A stretch of DNA of 64,000 nucleotides from assembly GCF_900111575.1 (NCBI RefSeq), contig NZ_FOIF01000003.1, positions 1-64,000 of the forward strand, written 5' to 3'. Below the pieces are notes generated by a model, which saw only the letters and a program-made list of their open reading frames with translations, had not been told where the DNA came from and did not search any database. Source of the DNA: Anaerobranca gottschalkii DSM 13577 (GTDB lineage Bacteria; Bacillota; Proteinivoracia; Proteinivoracales; Proteinivoracaceae). Position numbers and translations under genes: made by a program. Below are positions 45,384-54,035 of this stretch, piece by piece. How positions within the stretch are numbered: the stretch's first letter is position 1; each line of letters begins with the position of its first letter.

Positions 45384-46814
45384 ATGACTAGAGGGAAAAT
45401 TAAAAAGGGAATTAAAGGGATAGGATTATTCTTAGCCCTTTACTTCCTTTACTTTTTGGTATTTGGAGTAGTTATCTTTAACTTTATTTCACCTAAAGAA
45501 ATAGATTACAACTATAGTATAGATCGATTTTTTGCTGAAAAACCGGGGCAGGACTTAGCACTGTTACTAGAAGATGGGTATCAGTCGGGGGCGAGGAAAT
45601 TAAGTTTAATCCATAATGCCCAATCTACAATTGACTTTTCCACTTATACTTTTTTAGGTGGTGATTATACCCAAATCTTTATAGCTTCCCTATTTCAAGC
45701 GGCAGATAGGGGAGTTAAGGTAAGGATAATAGCCGATGGACTATTTTACAATGTCCTCAATCACTCTAGGGCCATTAGTTATGGTTTTATGGCCCATCCT
45801 AATATAGAGTTTAAAGTATATGAACCCTTTAATTTTTTAAAACCATGGGTGGTAAACAATCGACTACATGATAAAATTTTAATTATAGATGATAAATATG
45901 CAGTTATAGGTGGTCGAAATATTGGGGATAAGTATGTGGACTTGGGACCACCGGAAAAGTTTGCTTTAGACCGGGAGGTTTTGTTGATAAATACCGATAA
46001 GAGAAATGTTGAAAATAGTGTTATCCAGCAATTTAATCAATATTTCAACTTACTGTGGGAAAGTGAATTTGCCAAAAATCCCCGGAGGTCATTGACCGCC
46101 AGGAGGGAGAATAAAGGTAGGGAAAAAATGACTGAACTAATTAATTTTGCCCAAGGGAAAAGAGAAGTATATCCTGAATTTTTTGCTAAAGATCTTTCTT
46201 GGCTAGAAGAAGGAATACCTACCAATAGGGTAACTTTAATCCACAACCCCTTAACTAGATTTAATAAACAACCCCAGGTTTGGGATCAATTAACCCAGTT
46301 AATGGAATGGGGGGAAGAAAGAATCTTTGCCCAAAGTCCATATGTAATTCCTACAAGAAAAATGAGAAATTATTTAAATCTAGAAGGGGTAAATGCCGAG
46401 ATTACAATTTTGACTAACTCCCTAGCTTCTACCCCTAACTTACCGGCCTTTTCCGGTTATACCGGGTATAGGAAGAAAATAGTGGATAACGTTCAAGAAG
46501 TGTACGAATACCACGGAATTGGTTCAATCCATGGCAAAACTTATGTTTTTGATAACCGGATCAGTGTAATAGGTTCATTTAATTTAGATCCCCGGAGCAC
46601 CTTTTTAAGTACTGAAACTATGGTGGTTATTGACAGTGAAGAATTTACAAATTATCTAATGGAAGAGTTGGAAAAGCTAGTAGAACAGAGTTTACTTGTA
46701 AATTCAGATTACGGATATTACTATCCCGAAAAGGCCAGGGAAGTACCGGCTAGTAAAAGGATTAAAATAAATATCTTGAGAATTTTGACATATCCCTTTA
46801 GACATATGTTGTAA
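45384..46814 (+). CDS. Phospholipase D family protein, cardiolipin synthase-like
   Basis: This 476-residue membrane-anchored phosphatidyltransferase-type protein has one N-terminal helix (GIGLFLALYFLYFLVFGVVI). Both HKD motifs are present: LHDKILIIDDKYAVIGGRN and IHGKTYVFDNRISVIGSFN followed by LDPRS. DFSTYTFLGGDY and VRIIADGLF are family stretches. Proteins with this layout often make cardiolipin or transfer phosphatidyl groups, but some HKD proteins act on other phosphodiesters. Only one helix rather than two sets it apart from classic Cls. ATG at 45384 follows GGGTGG. Confidence 0.85.
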   Translation: MTRGKIKKGIKGIGLFLALYFLYFLVFGVVIFNFISPKEIDYNYSIDRFFAEKPGQDLALLLEDGYQSGARKLSLIHNAQSTIDFSTYTFLGGDYTQIFIASLFQAADRGVKVRIIADGLFYNVLNHSRAISYGFMAHPNIEFKVYEPFNFLKPWVVNNRLHDKILIIDDKYAVIGGRNIGDKYVDLGPPEKFALDREVLLINTDKRNVENSVIQQFNQYFNLLWESEFAKNPRRSLTARRENKGREKMTELINFAQGKREVYPEFFAKDLSWLEEGIPTNRVTLIHNPLTRFNKQPQVWDQLTQLMEWGEERIFAQSPYVIPTRKMRNYLNLEGVNAEITILTNSLASTPNLPAFSGYTGYRKKIVDNVQEVYEYHGIGSIHGKTYVFDNRISVIGSFNLDPRSTFLSTETMVVIDSEEFTNYLMEELEKLVEQSLLVNSDYGYYYPEKAREVPASKRIKINILRILTYPFRHML

Positions 46815-46820
46815 AATAAA

Positions 46821-46846
46821 AAGGGCACTCACTGGGAGTGCTCTTC
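46821..46846 (+). terminator. Terminator hairpin and left copy of 26-bp direct repeat
   Basis: GCACTC and GAGTGC form a hairpin after the phospholipase D-type gene. The stretch 46821-46846 is repeated at 47115-47140 with one mismatch, on either side of repeat copy B. This looks like a long target-site duplication produced when B inserted. Confidence 0.75.
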
Positions 46847-47116
46847 AGTTTTAGACAAAGTCATTTTTTAAAGGCTGTGGTAATTAAACATTCTAACAAA
46901 GTCTCCGTCGAGATTTAAGGCTTCTATCTAAAAGGAAGAAGGGTACCGCTCTAATTCGCCATCCATGGCTCAATAGAGCTTTCGGAACGTCCTGTTCCTC
47001 ACCCCTTCTTCCTTTTATCTAATCAGCTCTTAAATCTATCTCCTCAACTTAATCGTATCTTTGTTTAATTACCACAGCTGATGATCACTTTGTCTATAGT
47101 TTGTCTTCAGTCTGAA
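46844..47116. repeat. Repeat element, copy B (273 bp, inverted relative to copy A)
   Basis: The reverse complement matches 660-934 almost throughout, again with TTCAG...CTGAA ends. Most differences cluster in a short stretch between the terminal repeat and the 17-bp arm; the internal foldable core is nearly unchanged. At least one change (GCCATGGATGGC versus GCCATGGACGGC in A) makes a central hairpin arm pair fully. The element fills the gap between the phospholipase D-type gene and the DUF368 gene. No protein-coding frame. Confidence 0.85.
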
Positions 47117-47140
47117 GAGCACTCACTGGGAGTGCTCTTC
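47115..47140 (-). terminator. Right copy of 26-bp direct repeat, inside the 3' end of the DUF368 gene
   Basis: This copy carries the last codons of the DUF368 protein (KEEHSQ then TGA) and forms the hairpin AGAGCACTC/GGAGTGCTCT. The gene thus uses its own last codons as terminator stem. Confidence 0.7.
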
Positions 47141-47881
47141 TTTGTTGGTCCAAAACCACACTGAAATAAAACCTATTAAAAATAGGGTAAACCCTAATAA
47201 GTTCAAGGAAGATGGTAACAGGATTCTAGTAGAGCCGATAATCAAACCTGCAAAAAAATAAGAAAGTTGGGGTTTATAATTTTGAAATAACTGTTCTAAT
47301 AGTTTCAAAAGGAGTACAATACCTAATAAACTACCTAGTCCGTAGAATAAAAGGTTAACTATGTTGAATTCTTTGATATAGAATAAGATATTGTCGTAAA
47401 TGCCAAGCATAATTAATATCGAGCTACCCGGTACTCCTGGGATAATCATAGCTGCAGTAGATAAAGCTCCACCTAACATCAATAACCACCATTTAGTGCT
47501 TTCACCGTCTATTACTTGACCTAGTGGTTCACCAGCAGTGGTAACACCTATGACGATACCGGTTATTAAAAAGACAAAAAGGTTTTTATTTAACTTAGGG
47601 GTATCCTTTAAAACAGCTCTAATTGAAGCTAGTAAACAGCCTAATAAAAAAAGGGCAGTAAAATCTCGATAATTTTTAAAGAAAATAGCAAAGGTATAGC
47701 CCCCTATATATATACCTAGACCTAAACCTAAAATTAAAGGAATATAAGGCTTTATTTTTAATTTAACTAAGTCCTTAACTAAATTTTCGTATATACCGAA
47801 AATAAGTAGTACTGTTCCACCACTCATCCCCGGCAAAACTATCAATAGTCCTAAAATCAATCCTTGGATAAATAGTTTCAT
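47123..47881 (-). CDS. DUF368 family membrane protein, PopT-like polyprenyl-phosphate transporter
   Basis: This 252-residue polytopic protein has about eight hydrophobic segments. GLLIVLPGMSGGTVLLIFGIYENLV and the second, related stretch MIIPGVPGSSILIMLGIYDNILFYI (each quoted only as its motif region) are inverted half-repeats with the family's PGxSGG/PGVPGS motifs. DUF368 proteins of other bacteria have been shown to carry undecaprenyl phosphate back across the membrane for wall synthesis; by homology this is the likely role. ATG at 47881 is chosen because GGAGGAAATC precedes it; an ATG at 47893 overlaps that site. Confidence 0.88.
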   Translation of the reverse strand: MKLFIQGLILGLLIVLPGMSGGTVLLIFGIYENLVKDLVKLKIKPYIPLILGLGLGIYIGGYTFAIFFKNYRDFTALFLLGCLLASIRAVLKDTPKLNKNLFVFLITGIVIGVTTAGEPLGQVIDGESTKWWLLMLGGALSTAAMIIPGVPGSSILIMLGIYDNILFYIKEFNIVNLLFYGLGSLLGIVLLLKLLEQLFQNYKPQLSYFFAGLIIGSTRILLPSSLNLLGFTLFLIGFISVWFWTNKEEHSQ

Positions 47882-47965
47882 GATTTCCTCCAAAAGTATT
47901 ATTTTACAACAAAATTATAACATACTATTTTAGAGAAAGTAATGAATAAAATATAAATAAATTGT

Positions 47966-47997
47966 AAAAGTCATAACCCAAAAAGGCTATGACTTTT
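47966..47997 (-). terminator. Terminator after pyrI
   Basis: AAAAGTCATAGCC and GGTTATGACTTTT (minus-strand reading) form a 13-bp stem with one wobble pair, just past the pyrI stop. Confidence 0.75.
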
Positions 47998-48003
47998 ATC
48001 TAT

Positions 48004-48429
48004 TTAAAGTTCTATTTGTTTTAAATATGTCGTTTCTTCACAGTAATTGCAGTGATAACCATTTTTAGCATCATTTAAAGTGAATTCTGGTAAAATAAAT
48101 TCATCTTTAAAACTTATACACCGGGGATTTTTACATTTGATTATTCCCTTTACTTTTAAGGGAAGGAAAGCTTTGACTTTTTTTATCACCTGTTGCTCTT
48201 TAATGTAGTTAATAGTTATGTTACTGTCTAGAAGGCCGAGGAACTCTACCGATATATCAAAAATATTTTCTATTTTAATGACATCCTTTAAATTGTGTTT
48301 GTCGCTAGGTATATTTCTCATTAAAATAATAGGATGATTTAGTGAATCTAGTTTCAGTTTTTCATATATTTTGATTCCTTTTCCTGGAGTAATATGGTCG
48401 ATGACAATACCATTTTGGATTTTAAGCAT
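48004..48429 (-). CDS. pyrI: Aspartate carbamoyltransferase regulatory chain
   Basis: This 141-residue regulatory subunit binds nucleotides and, through a zinc domain, the catalytic PyrB trimers. The nucleotide-binding part (IDHITPGKGIKIYEKL) fills the first 95 residues. The zinc ligands are CKNPRC and CNYC (about residues 104-131). Its ATG overlaps the pyrB stop region by eight bases. Its presence implies an allosteric ATCase of the PyrB6-PyrI6 type, unlike the unregulated PyrB of Bacillus. Confidence 0.93.
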   Translation of the reverse strand: MLKIQNGIVIDHITPGKGIKIYEKLKLDSLNHPIILMRNIPSDKHNLKDVIKIENIFDISVEFLGLLDSNITINYIKEQQVIKKVKAFLPLKVKGIIKCKNPRCISFKDEFILPEFTLNDAKNGYHCNYCEETTYLKQIEL

Positions 48430-49354
48430 TTTCTTTCCCTCCTTTAAGAAGGCTGTAAATTAAAGCCATCCGGATATAAACCCCTAAATGGGCTTGCTCA
48501 AAATAAGCTGCCCTTGGATCACTATCTACATCAGGGTGGATTTCATTAACCCTTGGTAGTGGATGGAGAACCAACAAGCTATCTTTAGCATTTTTTAACA
48601 TATATCTCTTTAGAATAAAGCAGTCCTTTAGTTTTAAATAATCCTCTTCATTGAAAAACCTTTCCCTTTGAATCCTCGTCATATAAAGTATATCTAATTT
48701 TTCTAGATCTTCTAATTTGTGTTTAATAACGATATTTGCACCAGATTTTAATAGCTGTTCCTTTAGATATTTAGGGATTTCCAACTCCGGTGGGGAAATT
48801 AACGTAAAGGTATTATCAGGATATCTACTTAAAGCTAATAGTAAAGAGTGGACAGTTCTACCATATTTCAAGTCTCCACAGAGGGCGATGTTGAGATTAG
48901 TCAATCTTCCAAGCTTTGTTTGAATTGTGAATAAATCTGTCAAGGTTTGGGTAGGGTGTTGATGGCCACCATCGCCACCGTTAATCACCGGCACTTTAGA
49001 ACATTCTGATGCTAATTTAGCTGCCCCTTCCTTTGGATGCCTAATAACCATTAGGTCACAATACCCTTCCATAGTTTTAATAGTATCTTGTAGACTTTCC
49101 CCTTTAGTAGTAGAGCTCTGATTAGAGTCAGAAAAACCCAGTACCGTACCACCTAAGCGGAGCATAGCAGACTCAAAGCTTAAGCGGGTACGGGTACTGG
49201 GTTCAAAAAACAATGTAGCTAAAATTTTACCTTGGCAACTTGCAGAGTATTTAGCTGGATTATTTCTCATATCTTCAGCTAAAGAGAATAGATAATCCAA
49301 CTCCTCCAATGATAGATCTAAAGAGTGACATAAATGTTTTACCTTTAATTCCAT
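48422..49354 (-). CDS. pyrB: Aspartate carbamoyltransferase catalytic chain
   Basis: This 310-residue enzyme joins carbamoyl phosphate and aspartate, the committed step of UMP synthesis. The carbamoyl-phosphate loop FEPSTRTRLSFESAM, SSTTKGESLQDTIKTM (80s loop), GDGGHQHPTQTLTDLF and LHPLPRVNEI are diagnostic. ATG at 49354 follows AAGGAGG by nine bases; an upstream in-frame extension would run over the ribosome site and the PyrR loop and is rejected. It leads the minus-strand pyrBI unit. Confidence 0.95.
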   Translation of the reverse strand: MELKVKHLCHSLDLSLEELDYLFSLAEDMRNNPAKYSASCQGKILATLFFEPSTRTRLSFESAMLRLGGTVLGFSDSNQSSTTKGESLQDTIKTMEGYCDLMVIRHPKEGAAKLASECSKVPVINGGDGGHQHPTQTLTDLFTIQTKLGRLTNLNIALCGDLKYGRTVHSLLLALSRYPDNTFTLISPPELEIPKYLKEQLLKSGANIVIKHKLEDLEKLDILYMTRIQRERFFNEEDYLKLKDCFILKRYMLKNAKDSLLVLHPLPRVNEIHPDVDSDPRAAYFEQAHLGVYIRMALIYSLLKGGKENA

Positions 49355-49371
49355 AAAAAATAACCTCCTTT

Positions 49372-49390
49372 TTAGCCTCACAGGACTTAA
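49372..49390 (-). promoter_or_regulatory. PyrR-binding loop directly upstream of the pyrB ribosome site
   Basis: Read on the minus strand, AGTCCTGTGAGGCT matches the PyrR consensus ARUCCNGNGAGGYU at every position, set in a TTA(A)G...CTAA stem. It ends one to two bases before the AAGGAGG site at 49370-49364. No terminator or antiterminator follows, so control at translation initiation is the likely mechanism. Confidence 0.75.
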
Positions 49391-49413
49391 TTTAAAGGAT
49401 TAACCTTGTAAGT

Positions 49414-49442
49414 AGCATAGCAAATTATTTTTTTAAAGTCAA
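49414..49442 (-). promoter_or_regulatory. SigA-type promoter for pyrBI
   Basis: On the minus strand TTGACT (49442-49437), a 17-base spacer and TATGCT (49419-49414). Its -35 box lies three bases from that of the divergent pyrC promoter. Confidence 0.7.
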
Positions 49443-49445
49443 CCC

Positions 49446-49474
49446 TTGACAAATGTTTTTTTTAAAAGTAAAGT
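49446..49474 (+). promoter_or_regulatory. SigA-type promoter for pyrCFKDE
   Basis: TTGACA at 49446-49451, a 17-base spacer and TAAAGT at 49469-49474. TATAAG five bases further is a weaker alternative -10. Confidence 0.65.
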
Positions 49475-49494
49475 ATAAGAAACAGAACCTTTAA

Positions 49495-49611
49495 ATCAGT
49501 CCGGGAGACTGATAAGGATGAAAGCTTTGTGAATATGTAGAAAATCTAAGTAAACCTTAGATTAACTTTGTCATGTAAGTAAAGGTCTCCCGAGGGAGAC
49601 CTTATTTTTTT
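49495..49611 (+). promoter_or_regulatory. PyrR-dependent transcription attenuator upstream of pyrC
   Basis: Three parts are visible. ATCAGTC/GACTGAT (49495-49513) frames a TCCGGGAGA loop of the PyrR type. AAGGTCTCCC/GGGAGACCTT (49582-49603) followed by a T run is the terminator. CGGGAGAC in the PyrR hairpin (49502-49509) is exactly complementary to GTCTCCCG in the terminator (49585-49592), giving the antiterminator. UMP-bound PyrR would hold the first hairpin and allow termination. Confidence 0.85.
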
Positions 49612-49626
49612 GGAGGTGTGGGTCTA

Positions 49627-50853
49627 ATGGAAGGAAAAGGTTTGTTGTTGACAGGTGGTAAAGTATACAAAGGGGGGAGATTTGAGGAATTAGATTTACT
49701 TATCCAAGGGGGAGTAATAAAGAAATTAGCTAAAGGAATCCCACCAATGCCCCACTATGAGATAGTAGACGTTACCGGAAAAATAATCTGTCCTGGGTTT
49801 GTAGATATTCACTGCCACTTAAGGACACCGGGACAAGAATACAAAGAAGATATAAAGACCGGGACAATGGCTGCAGTCAGGGGAGGATTTACCAGGGTAT
49901 TTACAATGGCAAATACAGAACCGGTGATCGATGAACTAGAGATAGTGGAAAGCCTTTTAGAAAGGATTAAAAAGGAAGGCCACTGTCATGTTGAAGTAAT
50001 CGCTGCAGTAACTAAAGGGTTAAAGGGCAGGGAACTGGTGGACTTTGAGAAATTAGCACCAAAAGTTGTGGCATTTTCCGATGATGGTAAAGGAATACAG
50101 CAGGGGGAGATTATGGCACAAGGGTTAAAGAAATGTAAAGAGTTAGGTAAAATCATCATCAGTCATTGTGAATTTGAAGGAGACCTTCCAGAAAGTGAAA
50201 AGGAATGGAGGATGGTTGAAAGGGATGTCAATTTAGCAAAGTTTTGGGATGCTAAAATCCATATTGCCCATGTCAGTACCAGAGAAAGTGTGAAAATAAT
50301 TGAAAAGGCTAAGGAAAAGGGAATCAAAATAACGGCAGAAGCTTGTCCCCATCACTTTTTACTAACTGAAGATGAAATTTTAAACTCGGGAACTAATGGT
50401 AAAGTAAATCCACCATTAAAAGGGGAAAAGGATCGGAAAAAGGTTTTAGAAGGTGTTAAAAGGGGAATTATCGATTGCTTAGCAACTGACCATGCACCCC
50501 ACAGTGAAAAGGAAAAAAATCTACCCTTTAAATATGCGGCAATGGGAATGGTAGGCCTTGAAACGGCTGTCCCTTTAACCTTAAACTTAGTAAACACCGG
50601 TGTCCTAAAACTAGAAAGGGTTATCGAAGCCTTTGGAGAAAAGCCCTACGAAATTTTTAATATACCGGGAGGGAAGATAGAAGAAGGTATAGAGGGAAAT
50701 TTGACAGTACTAGATATGGAAAAGGAATTCTCAATAGACAAAGAAGTTTTTTATTCCAAGGGAAGAAATACCCCCTTTAATGGCTGGAAAGGTAAGGGAG
50801 ATGTTTTTCTGACGGTAGTAGCTGGAGAGATAAAATACAGAGGAGCTGAGTAA
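49627..50853 (+). CDS. pyrC: Dihydroorotase, class I
   Basis: This zinc amidohydrolase of 408 residues closes carbamoyl aspartate to dihydroorotate. Metal ligands lie in DIHCHLRTPGQEYKEDI, ISHCEF, IAHVST and ATDHAPH. The class I signature (GxEDI after the HxH) and length agree. ATG at 49627 follows GGAGGTG by eight bases. First gene of the plus-strand pyr operon, directly after the attenuator, so it is controlled by pyrimidine supply. Confidence 0.95.
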   Translation: MEGKGLLLTGGKVYKGGRFEELDLLIQGGVIKKLAKGIPPMPHYEIVDVTGKIICPGFVDIHCHLRTPGQEYKEDIKTGTMAAVRGGFTRVFTMANTEPVIDELEIVESLLERIKKEGHCHVEVIAAVTKGLKGRELVDFEKLAPKVVAFSDDGKGIQQGEIMAQGLKKCKELGKIIISHCEFEGDLPESEKEWRMVERDVNLAKFWDAKIHIAHVSTRESVKIIEKAKEKGIKITAEACPHHFLLTEDEILNSGTNGKVNPPLKGEKDRKKVLEGVKRGIIDCLATDHAPHSEKEKNLPFKYAAMGMVGLETAVPLTLNLVNTGVLKLERVIEAFGEKPYEIFNIPGGKIEEGIEGNLTVLDMEKEFSIDKEVFYSKGRNTPFNGWKGKGDVFLTVVAGEIKYRGAE

Positions 50854-50854
50854 A

Positions 50855-51733
50855 ATGTTTGTTCAAAAATTATTACAGGAAATTAAAAGTAAAGGAAATT
50901 CTTGTGTTGTAGGTTTAGATCCCACCTTGGAGATGATGCCAGATAAACTGAAAAGGAAATATTTGCTAAAAGGAAGTATGGAAGAAATAGCCCAAATGTT
51001 TTGGGAATTTAACAAAACTATAATTGATTATACATCAGAGTTAACTCCATGTATCAAAGTTCAAATTGCCTTTTATGAACGGTATGGACTGCCGGGGCTA
51101 GAGGTATTTTACAAAACACTGGATTATGGTAAGAAAAAGGGGTTAATGACCATCGCTGATGTAAAAAGGGGGGATATCGGTTCTACTGCAAAGGCCTATG
51201 CCCAGGGATTTTTGACAAATTCCAGTATCGATAGTATTACAGTAAACCCCTATTTCGGCAGTGATGGCCTATTGCCCTTTGTAGAAGAAACAAAAGGCGG
51301 AGAAAAGGGGCTGTTTATCTTAGTCAAAACATCTAATCCTTCTTCAAAGGAATTGCAAGATTTAAAAACAGAAGATGGCCAATTTATCTACGAAAAAGTA
51401 GCGGACTTAGTTAGCAGTTTTGCAGGGGATTACACTGAGTTTTCCCACATAGGCTCGGTGGTGGGAGGAACCCACAGAGAACACCTAAAAAGGTTGAGGG
51501 AAAAACTAAAGGGATTTATCTTGGTACCGGGATATGGAGCCCAAGGGGGAAAAGGGGAAGATATCAAATATGCCTTCAATTCCCAAGGATACGGAGCTTT
51601 AGTTTGTTCCTCTAGGGGGATAACAGAACATTATAAAAAGATAGGTGAAGAAAATTATGGTTTAGCAGCAAAAATCTCTTTAGAAATGATGATTGAAGAC
51701 ATCAACAGAGAAATAGAGAAAGGGGTAAAATAG
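50855..51733 (+). CDS. pyrF: Orotidine 5'-phosphate decarboxylase, long (type 2) form
   Basis: This enzyme makes UMP from OMP, the last step of the pathway. The catalytic motif ADVKRGDIGSTAKAYAQG is intact, CVVGLDPTLEMMP opens the barrel, and VPGYGAQGGKGEDI closes it near the phosphate site. At 292 residues it is the longer type 2 form, not the 240-residue form of Bacillus. It begins one base after pyrC. Confidence 0.94.
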   Translation: MFVQKLLQEIKSKGNSCVVGLDPTLEMMPDKLKRKYLLKGSMEEIAQMFWEFNKTIIDYTSELTPCIKVQIAFYERYGLPGLEVFYKTLDYGKKKGLMTIADVKRGDIGSTAKAYAQGFLTNSSIDSITVNPYFGSDGLLPFVEETKGGEKGLFILVKTSNPSSKELQDLKTEDGQFIYEKVADLVSSFAGDYTEFSHIGSVVGGTHREHLKRLREKLKGFILVPGYGAQGGKGEDIKYAFNSQGYGALVCSSRGITEHYKKIGEENYGLAAKISLEMMIEDINREIEKGVK

Positions 51734-52461
51734 TGAACTTTAAAGGAAAAGTAATTAGTAATGTGATGTTAACTTCCGATGTTTTCCAGTTGATAATCAA
51801 GGTTAATGGCAAAATGGATTATCAAATAGGTCAATTTGTTAACTTTTATCTTCCCCATAAGACTTTACCCCGCCCCATCTCTATAGCCGGGGGAGATGGA
51901 GAATATCTAAGATTTCTCATAAAAATAGTTGGTGAAGGAACAAAGTATTTAGGGAGATTAAGGCAGGGGGAAGAAATAAATTTACTAGGTCCTTTAGGAA
52001 GGGGATTTACACTGGAAAATACCGAGGATAAAAAGGTGGCGATAGTAGGTGGTGGAATTGGAATTGCCCCCCTTCTACCACTAGCCCGAATAAAATTTAA
52101 AGAAGCCAAATACTACTTTGGTTTTAACCAATCACAATTTGCCATAGATGATATAGGGAAAAAATACCCCTTGACAATAACCTTGGATAAAAATGGAGAA
52201 AACATAGTTGAAGCCTTTGCAAAAGACTTAGAAAGGGAAAGATTCGATTTTGTCTATTTTTGTGGTCCGGAAATAATGCTGGCAAAAATCCAAGATTTAT
52301 TGGTGAATAAAGGGATTAAAGGGGAACTTTCTACAGAGGCGAAAATGGCCTGTGGTGTAGGGGGTTGCCTAGTCTGTACCTGTGCTACAGTAGATGGACA
52401 CAAAAGGGTATGTAAAGATGGGCCAGTATTCAGTGTAGGGGAGGTAGTCTTTAATGGTTGA
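51733..52461 (+). CDS. pyrK: Dihydroorotate dehydrogenase electron-transfer subunit
   Basis: This iron-sulphur flavoprotein of 242 residues passes electrons from dihydroorotate dehydrogenase to NAD+. It has the ferredoxin-reductase-like FAD motif RPISIAGGDG, the nucleotide motif VAIVGGGIGIAPLLPLA, and a C-terminal [2Fe-2S] cysteine set in CGVGGCLVCTC...KRVCKDGPVF. GTG at 51733 overlaps the pyrF stop; the end overlaps pyrD by eight bases. PyrK marks the NAD+-linked class 1B enzyme. Confidence 0.95.
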   Translation: MNFKGKVISNVMLTSDVFQLIIKVNGKMDYQIGQFVNFYLPHKTLPRPISIAGGDGEYLRFLIKIVGEGTKYLGRLRQGEEINLLGPLGRGFTLENTEDKKVAIVGGGIGIAPLLPLARIKFKEAKYYFGFNQSQFAIDDIGKKYPLTITLDKNGENIVEAFAKDLERERFDFVYFCGPEIMLAKIQDLLVNKGIKGELSTEAKMACGVGGCLVCTCATVDGHKRVCKDGPVFSVGEVVFNG

Positions 52462-53371
52462 TTTAAGTGTAGAGATTTTCGGCCTTAAACTTAAAAATCC
52501 CGTTACCGTAGCTTCTGGAACATATGGTTTTGGTGAAGTATATGAAAAACTTTATTCTCCTGAAGAGCTAGGGGCTATAACAACTAAAGGTCTAACCTTA
52601 GAAAAACGGGAAGGGAATAAAGGGGTAAGGTGTGTAGAGACCGCTAGTGGGATGTTGAACAGTGTAGGTTTACAAAACCCTGGGATAGATTTTTTCATTA
52701 AAGAACATTTGCCTAAGCTTAAAAAAAGGGGAATAACCGTATTTGTCAACATTGCGGGAAAAACTTTAGAAGAGTTTAAAGAATTGGCTATCAAGCTGGA
52801 TAAAACAGAAGTCGATTTACTTGAGTTAAACCTATCTTGTCCCAATGTTAAAGAAGGGGGAGTAGCCTTTGGAATATCCCCTAAAAAAGTTGGGGAAATA
52901 ACTAGAGAAGTAAAAAAGTTAACGAAAAAACCGGTAGTAGTTAAACTAAGTCCAAATGTCACAAATATTGTAGAAATTGCCAAAGAAGGGGAATACAATG
53001 GAGCCGATGGCTTAACCCTTATCAATACATTGCAGGGTATGGCAATCGATATTAACAGTAAAAGGCCAATCTTAGGCAATGTCTATGGAGGGTTATCTGG
53101 CCCGGCAATAAAGCCCGTTGCCCTTAGAATGGTCTATGATGTCTTTAAAAATGTAAAGATCCCCATCATCGGTATGGGTGGGATAGTAACATATAGTGAT
53201 GCTGTAGAATTTATCTTAGCAGGGGCAACTATGGTAGGTATAGGAACAGGTAATTTTATCGATCCTTTAGCACCGGTTAAGATAATTGATGGGTTACAAA
53301 AATATATGGAAGAACATTCTTTTAATAAAATAGAAGAGATGGTGGGGTTAGCCCACAAAGAAAGGGGATAA
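52454..53371 (+). CDS. pyrD: Dihydroorotate dehydrogenase, class 1B catalytic subunit
   Basis: This FMN enzyme of 305 residues oxidises dihydroorotate to orotate. It opens [15 protein letters not shown], has [11 protein letters not shown] with the active-site cysteine of the class 1 enzymes, [40 protein letters not shown] and [15 protein letters not shown]. It forms a heterotetramer with PyrK, encoded just before with an eight-base overlap. Confidence 0.95.
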   Translation: MVDLSVEIFGLKLKNPVTVASGTYGFGEVYEKLYSPEELGAITTKGLTLEKREGNKGVRCVETASGMLNSVGLQNPGIDFFIKEHLPKLKKRGITVFVNIAGKTLEEFKELAIKLDKTEVDLLELNLSCPNVKEGGVAFGISPKKVGEITREVKKLTKKPVVVKLSPNVTNIVEIAKEGEYNGADGLTLINTLQGMAIDINSKRPILGNVYGGLSGPAIKPVALRMVYDVFKNVKIPIIGMGGIVTYSDAVEFILAGATMVGIGTGNFIDPLAPVKIIDGLQKYMEEHSFNKIEEMVGLAHKERG

Positions 53372-53373
53372 AA

Positions 53374-53949
53374 ATGGGAAATAGAGTAGAAGAAATTTTA
53401 AAAAGTTGTGGAGTTCTTTTAAAGGGGCATTTTTTACTAACTTCTGGGAAACATAGTGGAGAATACCTCCAATGTGCTAAAGTATTTCAATACCCCCACT
53501 ATACCCAAGAATTAGCAGGTATGATCGCTAAAAACTATGAAAAAAACCGGATCCATGGAGTTATTGGCCCTGCAATAGGTGGAATAATTTTGGCCTATGC
53601 TGTAGCTAATGAGTTGGGAGTTCAAAATTTATTTGCCGAGCGGGAAAATGGTGTTATGACCCTTAGAAGGGGATTTAATATCGAAAAAGGACAGAGGTTT
53701 TTAGTGGTGGAAGATGTAATAACTACAGGGGGCTCGGTGAAAGAAGTAATAGATCTGGTAAAAAGTTATGGTGGTGAAGTGGTCGGGGTAGCCTCTTTGG
53801 TGGATAGAAGTACAGAAGGAAGAAAGTTTACTGAACCACTTTTTAGTTTATATAGAAAGGAAATAGTTACTTATTCTCCAGAAAATTGTCCTTTATGTAA
53901 AGAGGGAATACCTGTAACAAAACCGGGTAGTAGAACTTTTAAAAATTAA
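53374..53949 (+). CDS. pyrE: Orotate phosphoribosyltransferase
   Basis: This 191-residue transferase adds PRPP to orotate to form OMP. The PRPP loop [16 protein letters not shown] is canonical; [19 protein letters not shown] and [21 protein letters not shown] are conserved. A C-terminal [16 protein letters not shown] stretch with a CxxC pair is typical of the clostridial form. It starts two bases after pyrD and ends the operon; I see no clear terminator after it. Confidence 0.94.
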   Translation: MGNRVEEILKSCGVLLKGHFLLTSGKHSGEYLQCAKVFQYPHYTQELAGMIAKNYEKNRIHGVIGPAIGGIILAYAVANELGVQNLFAERENGVMTLRRGFNIEKGQRFLVVEDVITTGGSVKEVIDLVKSYGGEVVGVASLVDRSTEGRKFTEPLFSLYRKEIVTYSPENCPLCKEGIPVTKPGSRTFKN

Positions 53950-53960
53950 AAAAATTACCA

Positions 53961-53990
53961 GTTTAATTTAAAAAACAACACTCCATAATA
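53961..53990 (+). promoter_or_regulatory. Candidate forespore (SigG-type) promoter for the DUF1657 gene
   Basis: GTTTA at 53961-53965, an 18-base spacer and CATAATA at 53984-53990; the -10 is a perfect match, the -35 four of five. Confidence 0.45.
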
Positions 53991-54035
53991 ATAATGATTA
54001 AATTATTAAATAAAATATAAAAAGGAGTTGTTGAA

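Noticed and set aside
50855-50870. Second LexA-type box near the pyrF start (GTTTGTTC)
   Set aside because: Only half of the consensus is present and it lies inside a coding region of an operon.
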